Part shown: one piece after another, positions 6,313 to 12,924 of the stretch
How positions within the stretch are numbered: position 1 is the first letter of the stretch
How the letters are laid out: the number at the start of each line of letters is the position of its first letter
Origin: Sulfuriferula multivorans
GTDB taxonomy: Bacteria; Pseudomonadota; Gammaproteobacteria; Burkholderiales; Thiobacillaceae
NCBI GenBank assembly: GCA_010365175.1
Contig: JAAFGW010000052.1
Location: 1 to 12,924, forward strand
DNA length: 12,924 bases
Direction of reading: 5' to 3'
Position numbers and translations under genes: made by a program
The notes under the pieces: generated by a model
Databases searched by the model: none
The model's input: the letters and a program-made list of their open reading frames with translations, nothing else
What the model was told of the DNA's origin: nothing

Positions 6313-7866
6313 TCATGCAGGGTGAACGGGCTGTTGCCAGATCAATGAATGGCAGGAGATATTTGGGTTGGAGGGTGCAGGGGTAATTCGAAAAAAAAAG
6401 AGAGCGCCTTCGCCCTCCACTGACTCAAAACCGATTGTTCCACCCATACGCTCGATCAGTTCGCGGGTAATCGCGAGACCGAGGCCGGTGCCGCCCTTTT
6501 GTCGGGTGTCCGAGGCGTCGGCCTGGGCAAATTTCTGAAAGATATGTTCATGGAATGCCGCGGGGATCCCCGGCCCGCTGTCCCTCACTTCGACTCGCGC
6601 CGTGGTGTCACCGCGGGAAACCGTGACCTCAACCATCCCGCCCTCAGGCGAGAATTTGGTGGCATTTGAAAGCAGGTTCGCCATGACTTGCTGCAGGCGC
6701 TGAAGGTCGACATTTACGCTGATTTCGTCCGTGATGCCGTTGAGATTCAGACGGATCTTGCGTTGCCTCGCATAAGACTGGATGTCACTGATTGATTGCG
6801 CCAAAGGCGGCATGAGCGACTGTACCTGCATGTCAAAACGCATCTTGCCAGCCAGAAGTTTCTCCATATCCAGCAGATCATTGATCAGGAAGGTCAGTCG
6901 CAGGCTATTTTGATGTGCGATCTCGATCATGTTCCTGGCCTGCTCTGACAGAGTCCCTAACGCGCCTCCGATCAGGAGTCCGAGTGCACCTGAAATTGAA
7001 GTGAGCGGCGTCCGCAGTTCATGGCTGACGGTGGAAACGAATTCGCTCTTCATGCGCTCGACGCGCTTGCGCTCGGTGACGTCCCGAACGATGGCGACAA
7101 AGCGTGCGGGCTCATCTTTCGTTGCGATGTACTGCAAGAAAATCTCTACCGGAATGCGTTGTCCGTATTTGTGTTTGTGTGTGGTCTCAACCGTCAGCGA
7201 GTCCTGTTCCCCGGCGCGTAGTGGCGCAATCAGCACGTGGAATTGCGCTTCGGTGAAATCGGGCTTGATATCGAATGGGTGCATGTGTAGCAGCTCGTCA
7301 CGGCTGTAGCCCACCTGCCGTATGGCCCCTTCATTGACGTAGAAAAATTTGAGACTGTCCGCATCGAACATGAACACACAATCGAGCGTACGGTCGAGTG
7401 TGTTCTTGAATCGGCTTAGCTCTTGTTGGCCTTTCCTGTGTTGCTGCTGAATCCGTGCGGCCACTACAAGCTGTCCCAGGATGACAAGAAGGGGGCGCAT
7501 GTATTCAATCAGCGCCTGGTCGTATCCGCCCGGCCGATTGGAGAGCCCGATCATGGCAACCAGTTCGACACCATGATGGACGGGAATTCCCAGAAAAGTG
7601 TCAAGTGATGGATGTCCTTCCGGCAGGCCACCACGGCGTGGGTAGGTAGCCGGATGATTGGCGATGACAGGCTCGCCCGTGGTTAGCGCAGCACCAAACA
7701 AGGTCTCAAGATTGTGAAATTCCATGCCCTGCGGTGCGTTCGCTTCGTAGAAGGCGCGGGTGGCATCGTTCCAGGCAATGTTGGAGATGGCATAGGTTTT
7801 CAGGTAAGGCTTGCCCTTGGTGGTGTGAAGTACCTCGCCGACGAAACCATATTCACTTTGGGTCAA
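6313..7866 (-). CDS. GAF-PAS sensor histidine kinase core, the C-terminal remnant of a broken membrane kinase
   Basis: The open frame encodes GAF (about residues 1-135), PAS (about 150-265), HisKA with the phosphorylated His at 282 in SHELRTPLTS, and a full HATPase domain: N box QVMANLLSNATKF, G1 VRDSGPGIP, G2 GGTGLGLAITRELIE. It should autophosphorylate and pass phosphate to a response regulator. The position 7866 start is only a TTG with no clear ribosome site, and the frame is open upstream to an amber codon at 7966-7968. The 33 codons between them encode the natural start of the GAF domain and its linker (QQLNELIARAQSQF..., AFDGLLSDILS), so the gene once continued further upstream. No response regulator lies beside it. 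Whether the core is still translated is unclear, because no good internal start is visible. Domain calls are secure; expression is not. Confidence 0.75.
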   Translation of the reverse strand: MTQSEYGFVGEVLHTTKGKPYLKTYAISNIAWNDATRAFYEANAPQGMEFHNLETLFGAALTTGEPVIANHPATYPRRGGLPEGHPSLDTFLGIPVHHGVELVAMIGLSNRPGGYDQALIEYMRPLLVILGQLVVAARIQQQHRKGQQELSRFKNTLDRTLDCVFMFDADSLKFFYVNEGAIRQVGYSRDELLHMHPFDIKPDFTEAQFHVLIAPLRAGEQDSLTVETTHKHKYGQRIPVEIFLQYIATKDEPARFVAIVRDVTERKRVERMKSEFVSTVSHELRTPLTSISGALGLLIGGALGTLSEQARNMIEIAHQNSLRLTFLINDLLDMEKLLAGKMRFDMQVQSLMPPLAQSISDIQSYARQRKIRLNLNGITDEISVNVDLQRLQQVMANLLSNATKFSPEGGMVEVTVSRGDTTARVEVRDSGPGIPAAFHEHIFQKFAQADASDTRQKGGTGLGLAITRELIERMGGTIGFESVEGEGALFFFRITPAPSNPNISCHSLIWQQPVHPA

Positions 7867-7965
7867 CGATAGAATGTCGGATAGAAGCCCATCGAAAGCC
7901 TTGCTGCGGTGAGTTTCACGGATGAATTGTGACTGCGCACGTGCGATGAGTTCGTTGAGTTGTTG

Positions 7966-8618
7966 CTATTGTTGCAGAGTGGATGCTTGCGAGGCGGACT
8001 CGGCACGCAGCCGAATGTTTTCGTGGAGCTGCTGTTGCAAGCGGGAAGAACTGGCCGTGACGAACACCAGAAACAGCAACACCATCACGCCCATGGTCAG
8101 CGGTATCGTCCCGCCAACCATCAACAACATGGGAATCAGGGGGAAAACCGCAGGGATAACAAAGCCGAGGGCCGATGCGCGATCGGCGCTCAGTGAGGTG
8201 ATGGCACCGAGCCCACTCCGGCCAACACAAAGGCAAGAAAGACTTGATGAGCCAGATGTTCCGTTGGAAAGAGCAGAAGTCCATGCATGCCCCAGACCAC
8301 GCCGGTGGTGATGGCGCCCAGGCGAAACGGCCACAAGAAGTTGGTTTCTGGGCTGGGTGACGCGATTCTGGTCCGCCGATAGCTCAGATACATGAGGGCA
8401 CGCGCGACCAGCACGCTGCCAAACAGCACAAGCCAAGCACTGGCCAGGTTCGGGCTGATTACCGGCCACAGCACGAACACCAACAGGATTGCGAGCAGCG
8501 CATTGGCGAACAAGGAGGAGAGCACGCCGCCATGCAGCAGTCTCAACACCTCGGCTCGCATCAGGGTGTCCTGACTTTGGGCGACTTTGATGCGAGCAGA
8601 AGGTAGGTTTGAATTCAT
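7966..8618 (-). pseudogene. N-terminal membrane domain of the GAF-PAS histidine kinase, disrupted by a frameshift and an amber codon
   Basis: From ATG 8618 (MNSNLPSARIKVAQ...) a frame encodes hydrophobic segments such as LFANALLAILLVFVLWPVI and LVLFGSVLVARALMYLSY, then stops at TGA 8192-8190. The missing continuation, GAITSLSADRASALGFVI and two more membrane segments, is in the -1 frame beginning near 8208. A single lost G around 8206-8210 explains this: restoring it gives FVLAGVGSGAITSLSADR, a coherent helix and loop. The second frame then runs into a coiled linker (RLQQQLHENIRLRAESASQ) and ends at TAG 7966-7968 between CAA codons, where a CAG-to-TAG change is likely. Beyond it the frame is that of the GAF-PAS kinase. 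Repaired, the whole gene (6313-8618) would encode about 768 residues with some six membrane helices. Two independent lesions favour true decay over one sequencing error. Confidence 0.8.
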
Positions 8619-8785
8619 CCACCCACCGCTGAATCGACAGAGTGCCAATTAGTGATGTTCTTGATGAGGATTACCAGGGTCTGGGGTTGTTGAGCGCTGT
8701 TGCGTTAACGGGCATTTCATTCTGGCAGGATGGGCTCGGTAATGAAAGCTGAGAAAGCCTTATTGCTCTCGTGAAGAGGGTATTC

Positions 8786-8817
8786 AATTCAGCAGGAACG
8801 GGTTGCTGTTCTGAATT
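8786..8817. repeat. Imperfect inverted repeat
   Basis: AATTCAG at 8786-8792 pairs with CTGAATT at 8811-8817, and the stem extends through AAC/GTT if the four bases CAGG on the left arm bulge out. No run of T follows on either strand, so it is not a typical intrinsic terminator. It could be a regulator-binding palindrome. Confidence 0.45.
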
Positions 8818-9006
8818 AATAAAGTCGTAAACGCCATCTCAGGATTGATGCTGGCTTGAGCCGCAATAATTTTTTGCGAGCCCATTCAATAATCGTAAAC
8901 ATCTGTTTTCATTTGGGCCCAGCCACAGACGAAGTAAATGGCAGCTATCGGCATTGGAACGGACGATGAGCAGGTTAAGAGCAATTGACGCTTCTCGGCC
9001 GAAGCG

Positions 9007-9060
9007 GTCGGATGATGAAGTCCGACAATTTGGGGCGAAGGTCCGCACCCAACAGCGGAC
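9007..9060. repeat. Two tandem hairpins with identical stem and loop length
   Basis: GTCGGA (9007-9012) pairs with TCCGAC (9021-9026), and GTCCGC (9041-9046) pairs with GCGGAC (9055-9060). Each has a perfect six-base stem and an eight-base loop, and they are 14 bases apart. The related stems and equal geometry suggest copies of one repeat unit or paired binding sites. They lie some 175 bases before the start of the phosphorelay operon. Confidence 0.5.
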
Positions 9061-9233
9061 GGTCGCGCATGATTGCTAAATTTTTAATGCTAATTTGATT
9101 TTCATTAATTTGGTTGGCCGAAAACGCTGCGTACGGCTTTAAGCGACGCATTAGGTGCAATCTAATTTACGTGCATGCCGTGCTACTCTCCGTCTCGGGC
9201 CAACTAATAAGAGTCCAACAGGGGCGGCGAACT

Positions 9234-10742
9234 GTGACAGAACATCTTCTAGAAGGGAAAAGCCTTGAGTGGCTTTTGGAATCCGCCACCGATGCAATGA
9301 TCATTACCGACCGGGAAGGCAGGATCATTCTCGCCAACCCCACCATCGAACAACTCTTCGGCTACCCGCGCCATGGGCTGATCGGAAAATTGATGGAGGT
9401 TCTGCTTCCGGAACGCTTCCGCCAAGCGCACCACTCCCAACTTGGGAGCTATTTCGCCCGGCCCCATGCGCGGGCCATGGGCGCAGGAATTGAGCTTTTC
9501 GGTCTGCGTCAGGACGGCAGCGAGTTTCCCGTTGACGTGAGCCTGTCCCCGCTTAAAACCGAACAGGGGCTGCTGGTGATGGCGACGATACACGACATCA
9601 CGCGCCGCAAGCAGGCCGAAGAGGCGTTGCGCGAGAGCGAAGCACGCATGCGGGCCATCTTCGATACCGCCGTGGACGGCATCGTCACCATAGACGAACG
9701 CGGCACAATCGAACGTTTCAATCCCGCCGCCGAGCGCATGTTCGGCTACACCGAGGGCGAAGTGGTCGAAAAGAACGTTTCCATGCTGATGCCCTCTCCC
9801 TACCACGAAGCGCACGATGGTTATCTCGCCCACTACATGCAGACCGGCGAGAAAAAAATCATCGGCATCGGCCGCGAAGTGGTGGGTCAGCGCAAGGACG
9901 GCACCACGTTCCCGATGGACTTGGCAGTGGGCGAAACGCGCCAAGGCGTGCGCCGCATGTTCACTGGAACCGTGCGCGACATTAGCGCGCGCAAACAGGC
10001 GGAGGAACAGCGTGACCGTCTGCTACGGGAGCTGGAGAGCGCCAACGAGGAACTCAAGAATTTCGGCTATGTGGTATCCCACGATCTCAAGGCCCCGCTG
10101 CGGGCCATCGGTTCGTTGGCGAACTGGCTTTCCACGGATTACGCAGACAAGTTTGACGACGAAGGCCGGGAGCACATGCGCCTGTTGATTAGCCGGGTGC
10201 ACCGCATGGACGGTCTGATCGACGGCATTTTGCAGTATTCGCGTGTAGGCCGGGTGAAAGAAGTGTCCGTCCCGGTAGACCTTAACCGGCAGGTGCATGA
10301 GGTGATCGACCTGCTGGCCCCACCGGCAAACATTGCAATCAGTGTCGAGAATTCCTTGCCGACCGTCATGGTAGAGCCGACGCGCATCCAGCAGGTGTTC
10401 CAGAACCTGCTCTCCAATGCCATCAAATACATGGACAAACCCGAGGGCGAAATTCGCATCGCCTGTAACATCAAGGGCAAGCAATGGAAATTCAGCATTA
10501 CCGACAATGGTCCGGGGATTGAACCGCAACATTTTGAAAAAATCTTCCAGTTGTTCCAGACACTTGCCCCGCGCGACCGTGTGGAAAGCACCGGCGTCGG
10601 CTTGGCGCTGGTAAAGAAAATCGTGGAAATGTACGGCGGGCGCATCTGGCTCGAGTCCACACTCGGTCGGGGAAGCACATTTTTCTTCACTCTGCCGCGC
10701 ACGGCTGCAACCGCAGGCTCAAGCAACGGAAATAAAGCATGA
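9234..10742 (+). CDS. PAS-PAS sensor histidine kinase, first gene of the phosphorelay operon
   Basis: This 502-residue protein without membrane segments has two PAS domains (about residues 8-125, with WLLESATDAMIITDREG, and about 140-258, with AIFDTAVDGIVTIDERG). Each ends in the typical PAC tail (DITRRKQAEEAL, DISARKQAEEQR). A short coiled coil then leads to HisKA with phosphorylated H283 in VVSHDLKAPLRAI. This SHDLKAPL form of the H box is common in kinases that partner single-domain regulators, such as phytochrome-type kinases. The ATP domain is complete: QVFQNLLSNAIKY, TDNGPGIEP, TGVGLALVKKIVE. I chose GTG 9234, preceded by AGGGG at 9220-9224. A TTG at 9114 would add 40 residues resembling nothing. 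The stop overlaps the response regulator gene by ATGA. No cofactor-binding residue that would reveal the signal is obvious. Confidence 0.92.
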   Translation: MTEHLLEGKSLEWLLESATDAMIITDREGRIILANPTIEQLFGYPRHGLIGKLMEVLLPERFRQAHHSQLGSYFARPHARAMGAGIELFGLRQDGSEFPVDVSLSPLKTEQGLLVMATIHDITRRKQAEEALRESEARMRAIFDTAVDGIVTIDERGTIERFNPAAERMFGYTEGEVVEKNVSMLMPSPYHEAHDGYLAHYMQTGEKKIIGIGREVVGQRKDGTTFPMDLAVGETRQGVRRMFTGTVRDISARKQAEEQRDRLLRELESANEELKNFGYVVSHDLKAPLRAIGSLANWLSTDYADKFDDEGREHMRLLISRVHRMDGLIDGILQYSRVGRVKEVSVPVDLNRQVHEVIDLLAPPANIAISVENSLPTVMVEPTRIQQVFQNLLSNAIKYMDKPEGEIRIACNIKGKQWKFSITDNGPGIEPQHFEKIFQLFQTLAPRDRVESTGVGLALVKKIVEMYGGRIWLESTLGRGSTFFFTLPRTAATAGSSNGNKA

Positions 10743-11155
10743 AAATCACCAGCAAGCCGATCCTTCTGGTGGAAGACGATCAAGTGGACGTCATGACGGT
10801 CGAGCGCGCCCTGAAGGAGATCCACGTTACCAACCCGGTGGTGAGTCTGGAAAATGGAGAGGAAGCCCTGAAATACCTGCGTGACCCTGATAGCGTCAAG
10901 CCGTGCATTATCCTGCTCGACCTGAACATGCCGATCATGAACGGCATGGAGTTTCTGCAAGTGGCGAAGCACGACGCCCAGCTCAAGCGCATCCCGGTGG
11001 TCGTACTGACCACGTCCGAGGAGCAACAGGACAAAGTAAACAGCTTCGACTTGGGGGTGGCCGGCTATATGGCCAAGCCGGTGGATTACCCGCAGTTCGT
11101 CGAAGTCATGCGCACCATCGACGCCTACTGGACCATCAGCGAAGTGCCGTTATGA
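10739..11155 (+). CDS. Single-domain response regulator (Rcp1/CheY-like)
   Basis: This 138-residue protein is one receiver domain and nothing else. Acidic residues VEDD (11-14) hold the magnesium ion, the phosphorylated Asp is D61 in ILLDLNMPIMNG, the switch Thr is in VVLTTSEE (about 91-92), and the conserved Lys is K113 in MAKPVD. The long VEDDQVDVMTVERALKE start and the extended loop after D61 are typical of the Rcp1 group, whose members receive phosphate from Cph1-like kinases. Both ends overlap neighbouring genes by ATGA, so it is tightly coupled to the kinase before it and the hybrid kinase after it. With no output domain it must act by protein contact or as a phosphate shuttle. The hybrid kinase next door is the obvious candidate partner, which is inference. 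Confidence 0.94.
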   Translation: MKITSKPILLVEDDQVDVMTVERALKEIHVTNPVVSLENGEEALKYLRDPDSVKPCIILLDLNMPIMNGMEFLQVAKHDAQLKRIPVVVLTTSEEQQDKVNSFDLGVAGYMAKPVDYPQFVEVMRTIDAYWTISEVPL

Positions 11156-12819
11156 CCAAACCGAAAATTCGCATACTTATCGTTGAAGATGACACAGTGG
11201 ACCGCATGGCCTGCCGCCGTGCGCTGGCGCAGGATCCGGACTACGAATTCGTGCTATACGAAGCCGAGACCGGCCGGGAGGGACTGCAACTCGCCCATGC
11301 ACAAAAGCCGGACTGCATTTTGCTTGACTACCACTTGCCGGATATGAATGGCCTGGAGTTCCTGTCCGAGCTGAGAAACGATCTGGGCGAGATCCCGGTG
11401 CCGGTGATGATGCTGACCGGCGCCGACAAAGTTTCGGTCGCAGTCGAGGCGATTAAACGCGGTGCGCAGGACTACTTGGTCAAGGATGTGAACCGCCAAT
11501 ATCTGGAACTGCTGCCTGTTGTCATTCAACGCGTGCTGCGCGAGCGGCGGACGCTGATGGAAAAAAAACAGGCGGAAGAAAATCTGGTCCAGGCCGAATA
11601 TATGTCGCTATGTTTAGCAAACGCCAAGGCTGCAGCAGAAAAGGCCAATCTTGCGAAATCGGATTTTATTTCCAGAATGAGCCATGAATTGCGTACTCCG
11701 CTCAATGCCATTCTCGGTTTTGCCCAGTTGCTGGAGGTCGGTTCACCTCCGCCTACGTCCGCCCAGACTGCAAGGCTGCACCAGATAACCAAAGCAGGAT
11801 GGTATCTGCTGGAACTGATCAACGAGATCCTCGATCTCGCGGTGATCGAGTCTGGCAAGTTATCGCTGTCGCGAGAACGGGTGTCGCTGATCGATGTCAT
11901 GCGCGAATGCCAGGCCATGGTCGAACCGCAAGCGCAGCAACACGGCATTCAAATAAACTTTCTGCCATTCGAAAACACCTGGTTTGCCAATGCCGATCGG
12001 ACCCGGGTGAAGCAGGTTCTGCTCAACCTGCTTTCCAACGCGATCAAATACAACCGCGAGCAGGGAACAGTCGAGGTGAAGTGGACCGCGAGCACCCCGG
12101 AACGCATACGCATCAGCATCAAGGACAGCGGAGCGGGATTGCCTCCGGAAAAGCTGGCGCAGCTCTTTCAGCCGTTCAATCGTCTCGGGCAAGAGACCGG
12201 CACCGAGGAAGGGACGGGCATCGGACTGGTGGTAACCAAGCAACTGGTCGAGCTGATGGGGGGCTCAATCGGCGCGGAAAGTACCGTCGGCGTGGGCAGC
12301 GAATTCTGGATCGAACTGGTCGCGGCTACCGTGCCGCAACTTGCAGCTAGAGGATACGAACCTCAAGAGCTAACTCCGAAAGTTTATGTCGGCATGCAGC
12401 AGCACACCCTGCTTTATTTTGAAGACAACCCGGCCAATTTGTTGCTGGTCAAGGACCTCATTGAGGAGGATCGTCCCGATATGCGCTTGCTGATCGCGGA
12501 AAACGGCAGGCTCGGTATCGAATTGGCACGTACCCATCTGCCAGATGTGATTCTGATGGACATCGCCTTGCCTGATATCAACGGTATTGAAGCTATGGAG
12601 ATACTGAAAAAAGATCTTCTAACGGCGCATATTCCTATCGTTGCTCTCAGTGCCAATGCAACGCCCGATAATATTTTGAAAGGGATGGAAGCAGGATTTT
12701 TCCGCTATATCTGCAAGCCCTTTGAACTCAATGAATTTATGGGTGTGATCGATGAAGCACTGGAATTTCGAAAAAGCAGATTAGCCAGCACGAATAATAC
12801 AGAAGGAATTGGGGGCTAA
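11152..12819 (+). CDS. Hybrid histidine kinase, REC-HisKA-HATPase-REC
   Basis: The 555-residue protein starts at ATG 11152, which overlaps the TGA of the response regulator; the same frame is open further upstream but only inside that gene. Domains in order: a receiver at about 5-125 with D59 in ILLDYHLPDMNG and K111 in YLVKD; a coiled coil at about 125-170; HisKA with H178 in MSHELRTPLNAI; HATPase with QVLLNLLSNAIKY, KDSGAGLP and GTGIGLVVTKQLVE; and a second receiver from about 418 with D470 in VILMDIALPDING and Lys 522 in ICKPFE. There are no membrane or PAS domains, so the input is probably phosphorylation of the N-terminal receiver by another kinase, perhaps the PAS-PAS kinase two genes upstream. 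No Hpt or DNA-binding domain is present. All catalytic boxes are intact. Confidence 0.94.
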   Translation: MTKPKIRILIVEDDTVDRMACRRALAQDPDYEFVLYEAETGREGLQLAHAQKPDCILLDYHLPDMNGLEFLSELRNDLGEIPVPVMMLTGADKVSVAVEAIKRGAQDYLVKDVNRQYLELLPVVIQRVLRERRTLMEKKQAEENLVQAEYMSLCLANAKAAAEKANLAKSDFISRMSHELRTPLNAILGFAQLLEVGSPPPTSAQTARLHQITKAGWYLLELINEILDLAVIESGKLSLSRERVSLIDVMRECQAMVEPQAQQHGIQINFLPFENTWFANADRTRVKQVLLNLLSNAIKYNREQGTVEVKWTASTPERIRISIKDSGAGLPPEKLAQLFQPFNRLGQETGTEEGTGIGLVVTKQLVELMGGSIGAESTVGVGSEFWIELVAATVPQLAARGYEPQELTPKVYVGMQQHTLLYFEDNPANLLLVKDLIEEDRPDMRLLIAENGRLGIELARTHLPDVILMDIALPDINGIEAMEILKKDLLTAHIPIVALSANATPDNILKGMEAGFFRYICKPFELNEFMGVIDEALEFRKSRLASTNNTEGIGG

Positions 12820-12824
12820 TTGCT

Positions 12825-12854
12825 CCAGTATTTTAACGCCAGTATTTTGTAACG
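12825..12854 (+). repeat. Adjacent direct repeat after the phosphorelay operon
   Basis: CCAGTATTTTAACG (12825-12838) is followed at once by CCAGTATTTTGTAACG (12839-12854). The second copy has two extra bases (GT). It lies between the hybrid kinase stop and the next possible start, and looks like a short tandem duplication or a pair of protein-binding sites. No terminator hairpin is visible in this 62-base gap. Confidence 0.6.
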
Positions 12855-12881
12855 CGAGTAGTTTTGGCTTGGGTATCGTTC

Positions 12882-12924
12882 ATGAATAAAGAGACTTCCT
12901 CCATTCAAGACGGCATCAGTGTGC
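12882..12924 (+). CDS. Possible next gene, 5' end only
   Basis: ATG 12882 opens a frame (MNKETSSIQDGISV) that stays open to the right edge, only 14 codons. The ribosome site is weak (GGGT nine bases upstream). It lies 62 bases after the hybrid kinase on the same strand, so it may belong to the same operon and could encode its output protein. Nothing in these few residues identifies a family. Confidence 0.35.
   Translation, partial: MNKETSSIQDGISV

Larger units (their letters stand above)
8619..9233. other. Non-coding intergenic region with inverted repeats
   Basis: About 615 bases between divergent kinase genes hold no convincing gene: the short minus-strand frame at 8839-9048 has no recognisable domain, and its composition fits non-coding sequence. 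The segment contains an imperfect palindrome at 8786-8817, two tandem perfect hairpins at 9007-9026 and 9041-9060, and an AT-rich block at about 9070-9112. The promoter of the three-gene phosphorelay operon must be in the right part, but I could not find a well-spaced -35/-10 pair. The hairpin-rich portion looks like the short degenerate intergenic repeats found in many proteobacterial genomes, which is only an impression. Confidence 0.5.

Noticed and set aside
8190..8215. Programmed -1 frameshift in the kinase membrane domain
   Set aside because: There is no slippery heptamer (the sequence reads TCG GTG) and no obvious downstream structure. A one-base deletion explains it more simply.
8839..9048. 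A 69-codon minus-strand frame in the intergenic region
   Set aside because: It has no recognisable domain or clear ribosome site and overlaps one arm of the hairpin region. It looks like translation of non-coding repeat-like DNA.
10139..11026. A 295-codon minus-strand frame
   Set aside because: It is antisense to the PAS-PAS kinase and the response regulator, both of which carry full sets of catalytic motifs.
10903..11151. N-terminal extension of the hybrid kinase to an upstream start
   Set aside because: The added 83 residues are an out-of-frame reading of the response regulator gene. ATG 11152 starts just before a canonical receiver domain and overlaps the preceding stop as ATGA.
1..12924. 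tRNA genes, CRISPR arrays, insertion sequences or phage genes
   Set aside because: I looked for cloverleaf-like segments, regularly spaced repeats, transposase motifs and terminal inverted repeats and found none that hold up.

Overview
This window most resembles the chromosome of a Gram-negative proteobacterium, probably a betaproteobacterium. That placement is inference from overall protein similarity (a PepN-type aminopeptidase, an RF2 with the classic frameshift, a periplasmic dihaem cytochrome c) and from the GC-rich coding sequence with AT-richer intergenic stretches. No rRNA or other marker gene is present to settle it. I see no tRNA, CRISPR array, transposase or integrase.

Region 1 (1-4615) is entirely on the minus strand. 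In transcription order it holds a MgtC/SapB-DUF4010 inner-membrane protein, prfB (peptide release factor 2, with a textbook programmed +1 frameshift), a small type II toxin-antitoxin pair (antitoxin then ParE/RelE-type toxin, overlapping by ATGA), and the 5' part of pepN, which runs off the left edge.

Region 2 (4616-6268) begins with an AT-rich divergent intergenic stretch. It is followed on the plus strand by a two-gene translationally coupled operon: an exported dihaem cytochrome c fused to a C-terminal DUF302 domain, and a second exported DUF302 protein. This is the least understood protein system in the window. It looks like a periplasmic redox module of unknown substrate.

Region 3 (6313-8618, minus) is a large membrane-anchored GAF-PAS histidine kinase gene that has been broken twice: a one-base frameshift in the membrane domain and an in-frame amber codon in the linker. 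The GAF-PAS-kinase part remains open and has all catalytic boxes; the membrane part is separated from it.

Region 4 (8619-9233) has no convincing gene but holds several short perfect inverted repeats, including two tandem hairpins of identical geometry.

Region 5 (9234-12819, plus) is a three-gene phosphorelay operon with ATGA overlaps at both junctions: a PAS-PAS histidine kinase, a single-domain response regulator of the Rcp1/CheY-like kind, and a REC-kinase-REC hybrid. None of the three carries a DNA-binding or enzymatic output domain, so the output must lie elsewhere, possibly in the gene that appears to start at 12882 and runs off the right edge.
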